From positions 10,208,451 to 10,272,450 of the forward strand of contig OX637395.1 of the NCBI GenBank assembly GCA_951799425.1: 64,000 nt of DNA, written 5' to 3'. A program made the position numbers and the translations under genes. The first letter of the stretch is position 1; every line of letters begins with the position of its first letter. The notes beneath the pieces are model-generated. The model made no database searches. It had not been told where the DNA came from and saw nothing but the letters and a program-made list of their open reading frames with translations. This document shows, one piece after another, positions 59,564 through 64,000 of the stretch. The stretch comes from Ilex aquifolium. Lineage: Eukaryota > Streptophyta > Magnoliopsida > Aquifoliales > Aquifoliaceae.

Positions 59564-60032
59564 GGCTTCATTTGGATGGTGATAATTTTGGTTGGAAATG
59601 GTAATCTCATTCTTAATTGCATGAATTTTCATATTTTGATGATTAATGAGTCGGTAATTTATATCGGAAATAAGTTTACTATTGGAATCAAATTCTCAAT
59701 GATAGTGAAATCTTAAACCCACCATCAATGGTGGTAATTTCATACCCAACTTAATTGGGTATTCTAAAAAAAGAAAAAAAAATGAAATTCAAAGTCCTTC
59801 ACAAAATTTAGTTTGTTGCTAAAGCCAAGCTATCTTCCTAAAAGCATGTTCTTTTCTAAAATAAAATTCATTACTAAAAATATTAATGAAATAGATATTC
59901 ATTCCTATACTAGATTACTGAGGATACTAAACATTAAATAAAATATTATTACGATATTTGAAATTCATGTATCACTTTACTCGGAATGAGTTATCCATTC
60001 CCGATTAGGATTACTGACATCCAAACAAGGCC
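59564..60032. mobile_element. Tourist/Harbinger MITE (469 bp)
   Basis: Begins GGCTTCATTTGGATG and ends CATCCAAACAAGGCC, with TTA on both sides (59561-59563, 60033-60035). Non-coding, with internal GGTAAT/ATTACC symmetry. Confidence 0.8.
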
Positions 60033-60035
60033 TTA

Positions 60036-63000
60036 TATTTCTATTTTTTTATGTCTTCTTTCTAATGATCGGGTCGGGTCCATTAATAACGCGGTGGATC
60101 TAGTTTGTGCAATACTTTCTTCGGCCGGACACCACAACTGCCCCATGACTGGGTGAGAGCTCACACAAGGTACCCAGTGCCCTTCCTCAACCATATCCTT
60201 CAAGGGATCTCGATGGAACCCTATCTTTATCCTCAACCTCTCCCTCCAATGTTCTTGGTTTGCTGTCCAGATTCCCTATTGATATAGCTGCATTATAATG
60301 ATAGGGATTACAGTCATGCTACCTTTGGCATGTCCCTTGTTGTGGGGGAATTGATCATTGGAAAAGTACAAAAATAAATATGTATTGTAATTCCACAATT
60401 TCTATTTTACATATATATTGCAAGTGGGTTGTTTTTGAAATCTATGACCTCGATTGTCATTTCACCACTTTCACTATTGAGCTTCCCACATTGCATTATC
60501 AATTATTAGATGTAGTTGCACTACATTTTAAAACTAAAGAGGGTGGATTTCCGCACAACAGTAAAGTTATTACTCTATTGTGAAATGAGAGTTAAAGGTT
60601 TGAGTCGTAAAAACAGTTATCTCGCATGTCAGAGCATAGTTACGTACATCTGACCTTGTCCACACCCTACAGTTTGGAGAACCTTGTACACTAGATCACT
60701 TTTCATTTGTATATTAAAACCAAAGGTTTGTGATTGTTTGTAAAAAAAATTTACTTATCGTAAGATGTTGAGGTAAAGTGCCACTAAATCACATAATAAG
60801 GCAGTAAAGTAACACAACTCTCTATTTAATGTGGACGTTTGTAATCTATGCAATGTGACACTAATAATCATAGTTAAAGATAAAATGCGAGAATGTAAAA
60901 GCGGAAAAGATATTATGAGAAAGAAACATAATTAGGGGGTTAAAACATAATTTTCTAGTGTTATTATTTTGTTTTGATTTGGTGCATACTGTGCTTATTT
61001 TTTTTTTTGGTTTTTTTTATCCAAAATATATAATCAGATTTAAATAATAAAACTAATTACTGTAGCAAATCTAAAATCAGTAAATATACTGTTACATGCA
61101 AATTATTTATGTAAAATAGAATGTATAATCTAAACTAAAATGACACACTTACTTGGTTGGAGAACATTAATAATAATAATAAAGAATAAGAATTAAGAAA
61201 TAATCTGAACCATGTGTATTCACAGTTTTCTTAAGACATATTTGCTCCCTCTCGGTGCTTAAAGTTGATAGGCAACTGTCTCTCAAAATAGAACGAATTT
61301 CGTTTTTAAAGATGCAACACTTCAATCTTCAAGATTCCAACAAACACAACTTTGTATTTTATACTTGAACCGTACATAAATGCAATACAGAAAGACAGAG
61401 AGGATGCAACAGTATGTAAGAATTACTGTCTTTCTCTTTCGTATCTTGAAATGGCTTGAAGACAATCTATTTATAGACTATTAGTGCCTGTGTCGGATTG
61501 CCTGAAGATGCACGAGATGACATTGTTTGTTGAACAGACATACTGTTAAGCGGACATTAACATATGGAAAGGCACATTTGGAGTGTGAACAATCACTATT
61601 AATTTTGGCGCCAAATTCAAAAATAACAAACATGAATTTTGAATTTCGATTGAAAGATTAATTGTGATCCGCGTTCGGATCCGTTTGGTTTAACCCACAA
61701 CCCGCTCCGCATCAAATATATTTTTTACCCAAGCCTAAGCCCAATCCAACCCAATTGAGCGCATGTGGTAACCAAGGTTATATAAATGTCCGCTTGTGGT
61801 ACCCTTTGGGGCCCAACCCATGAAACAAACTAGGAGTATATTAACTCACTAAATTTTTTGTCTTCTTCTAATGTGGGACAAGCCTACACCTCATTAAACT
61901 TAGTTCATTCTATCCATTCAAGTGAATCACTTTGAGACATAATTTAATATTTAATACTTAATGATTTTGAACAAATAAATATACCACATTAATTTTCTCA
62001 CGAAAGAGAACGTGTTTAAACTTGGCCCCACTAATTTTGAAGTGTAAATCTCACTCTTATTTAAGCCTAAAGTTGCCCCAAACTAACTTGTTCATAACCA
62101 TTATTTCACTTGAAATATTTAGAAGAAAGAAAGGGATTCAAACTAAGTGTAGAGCCCCCGTATATATAGTCAAATAATAAAGGTACAATAAGGATAAACT
62201 AGGAAAAGGAAAACCCTAATAAACTAGGAAATATCTCCAACAGTTTTTACACACGTCTTAGCCCTCGTGAATAAAAATTTTAGTTTAGTCCCTGGTCGGT
62301 ACGATCATTAACTATTTTTATTATTTCTTATTAAGGCCACCAAGTATTAGATGACATAAAAAAAAACGTGGTTAAGTGCTATACCAGAACGTTCTTATAA
62401 TAATAGATTCGAATTTGCAAAGTTCTAACTGTGTAAGAGTCTGGTCTATGTTGGATTTGAAAAATAAAAATGTTAGGTAATCTTATATTGACTTTTGAGA
62501 GTGATTTTCATACTCAAATAAATGTATAAGACTCTTGTCTATAGTGAATTTAAAAAACAAACATGTTACGTTGTCTTATCTTGACTTTTGAGAGTGATTT
62601 TTAGGCCCAAACACGCTATACATCCCTTGAACGAATGAACATTTGCTGACATTACACTTAGAATCGTCAATAGTTAAAGGTCGTGTAAAAATTCATTTAA
62701 CCCATGTTTGACTCATGTAGAGTTTAATTCTTGTCGTGTCGGGTCTATATCGTGTATAAGTAATGCATAATTGAATTTGAATCAACCCATTCAATTGACG
62801 AACTTAGCAAATCTATTTTTTTATAATCCAAATTTGCCAACGTCATATGAGATTCGTCTTAAATTTGTATGTTGTATCTAAAATTGTGAGAGACTTAGAG
62901 TTACTCTTCCGACCTCTTTAGATAGCTGTACAACCTATCAAACATATAAACTACTTTAATAGTAACTATGATGGCTAGTCAAAACTGGTGGGCACGTGCA

Positions 63001-63331
63001 TGGGTTATATTTTATAGCTTTGTTAACATTATTATTCAAAAGATCGAAGATTACGAGTATAGCCTTACCCTTATCAAAAGGCATTGCAACATTACGAAAC
63101 TTCTTTGCTTGTTCACCCATTCAAAAAATCAACATAGAAGATCCGGGAGATTCTGAATGATATCTGGTCTGATCTCCCTTTCCGAACTGTCAGTATCTTG
63201 CATATCTTCAAACCTAACCCTAATGGGTCTTCATAAAAACTCACAACCACCACCAACAATCCTTCATTCTCAGTCCTATAATCCTCTATTTTCAGTGGTA
63301 TTGTGTTGTGTTCTTCAAGGATTTATTGACA
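60036..63331. other. Intergenic region upstream of the response regulator gene
   Basis: No gene was recognised. Near 62690-62800 there are CGTGTCGGGTCTATATCGTG-type words, a worn relative of the hAT MITE family. The last 170 bases before 63332 would be the promoter-proximal and leader sequence of the response regulator; no definite TATA box was called. Confidence 0.4.
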
Positions 63332-64000
63332 ATGGCTGGTGTGGCCACGGATGCAAAGTTCCATGTCCTTGCTGTTGATGATAGCCTCATTGATAGAACG
63401 TTGATTGAGAGGCTTCTCAAGACATCCTCTTATCAAGGTATGTATAATCAATGCTAACGTTTTTATCGTTTTCATCTAACTCTTCCCATACCAAGCAATG
63501 ACGGAAAACTCATGCATTGAGCTACATTATTGTTGATTTTTAAAGTCGGGTCCAATGTACAAAGCTCATGCCACTGTGGAATTTAGAAAAGTTAGATACA
63601 CCCGCATGCGGAGAGACTGATCCGATAACGTTTTTTTATTCTTGGGTGACTTTTATGACCGCAGTGACTGCAGTGGATTCTGGCAACAAGGCTCTGGAGT
63701 TTCTCGGTTTACAAGATGGGGAAGGGAGGCATTCAGACCTTGCCAACGTTTCTACAAACAGCCATGATCAAGTATGGTTTTCTCTCTAATATATTCTTTA
63801 AACCTTCTTTTCTGGGTATGCTAGTGATATTTACATTATTGAATATGTATATATTGTTCTTCTACATGATTTGATCTCTGTATTCATTTTCTTGGTAAAT
63901 GATATCTGTATTTGTTGATGATATATTTACTTAATTTGTTTTTATAGGAATTGGAAGTTGATTTGATTATTACAGACTATCGCATGCCTGGAATAACGGG
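63332..64000 (+). CDS. Type-A cytokinin response regulator, N-terminal part (runs off the window)
   Basis: Exons 63332-63437, 63665-63771 and 63948 to the edge, all GT-AG, joining in frame. The product starts [20 protein letters not shown] and has the receiver-domain acidic pair D16-D17 (AVDDS), [32 protein letters not shown], and the phosphoacceptor D81 in [10 protein letters not shown]. The variable loop between (about 52-70, rich in Asp/Asn/Ser/His) is typical of ARR8/ARR9-like type-A regulators. These receive phosphate from histidine phosphotransfer proteins and damp cytokinin signalling. Family members usually have Cys where this protein has Arg after D-Y. The rest of the receiver (switch Thr, Lys) lies outside the window. 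Confidence 0.92.

Noticed and set aside
60040..60300. Possible exon (GC-richer stretch with 60-67 codon frames)
   Set aside because: Frames on both strands are short and no domain or splice pattern supports a gene.
1..64000. CRISPR arrays, bacterial operons or rRNA/tRNA genes
   Set aside because: Introns, plant transposons and gene families show plant nuclear DNA. No regularly spaced repeats or structural RNA genes were recognised; tRNA-like boxes occur only in the SINE.

Overview
The window is plant nuclear DNA, almost certainly from a eudicot. The evidence is GT-AG introns, AT-rich intergenic DNA packed with plant transposon families, and three plant genes whose predicted proteins match the expected family lengths or motifs. 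The species cannot be named from the sequence.

Host genes, in order. (1) 9247-16613 (+) is an eight-exon gene for a 1373-residue F-box / CW zinc finger / SNF2 helicase protein of the Arabidopsis At3g54460 type. One of its introns needs a GC donor. (2) 27482-34812 (-) is a complete xylose isomerase gene, 20 coding exons and 481 residues, whose introns host a hAT MITE and a small LTR (TRIM) element. (3) 63332-64000 (+) is the 5' part of a type-A cytokinin response regulator gene cut by the window edge. Gene debris includes a decayed SRR1-like pseudogene (about 2690-3530, -) and exons of a mitochondrial ABC transporter (ATM/ABCB25-like) carried inside a Helitron.

The left edge (1-735) is the start of a Ty1/copia element on the minus strand: LTR, tRNA-Met primer site and the first 83 codons of gag. 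The rest is a deep nest of mobile DNA. It includes hAT-type MITEs with 8-bp target duplications (3748, 6050, 30589, 37900, 58696), a Stowaway-like MITE in intron 1 of the F-box gene, Tourist/Harbinger MITEs with TTA duplications, a tRNA-derived SINE, TRIMs, and a 3.9-kb PIF/Harbinger element (50897-54794) with both a Myb/SANT gene and a transposase gene, each decayed.

The most striking block is 36740-59096. At 38585-47905 lies an endogenous plant pararetrovirus (Caulimoviridae; layout closest to florendoviruses): a full circular genome unit of about 8.06 kb with three long open frames (movement protein; coat-zinc finger-protease-RT-RNase H; an unknown third protein). It is bounded by inverted and direct fragments of itself. 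It sits in the AT-rich centre of a Harbinger-type MITE that already carried a hAT MITE. A second copy of the same MITE (55870-59096) carries the related hAT MITE plus a complete 2.5-kb Helitron that captured ABC transporter exons. The two copies therefore show parallel nesting, and related sequence elsewhere in the window supplies an empty site for one of them.
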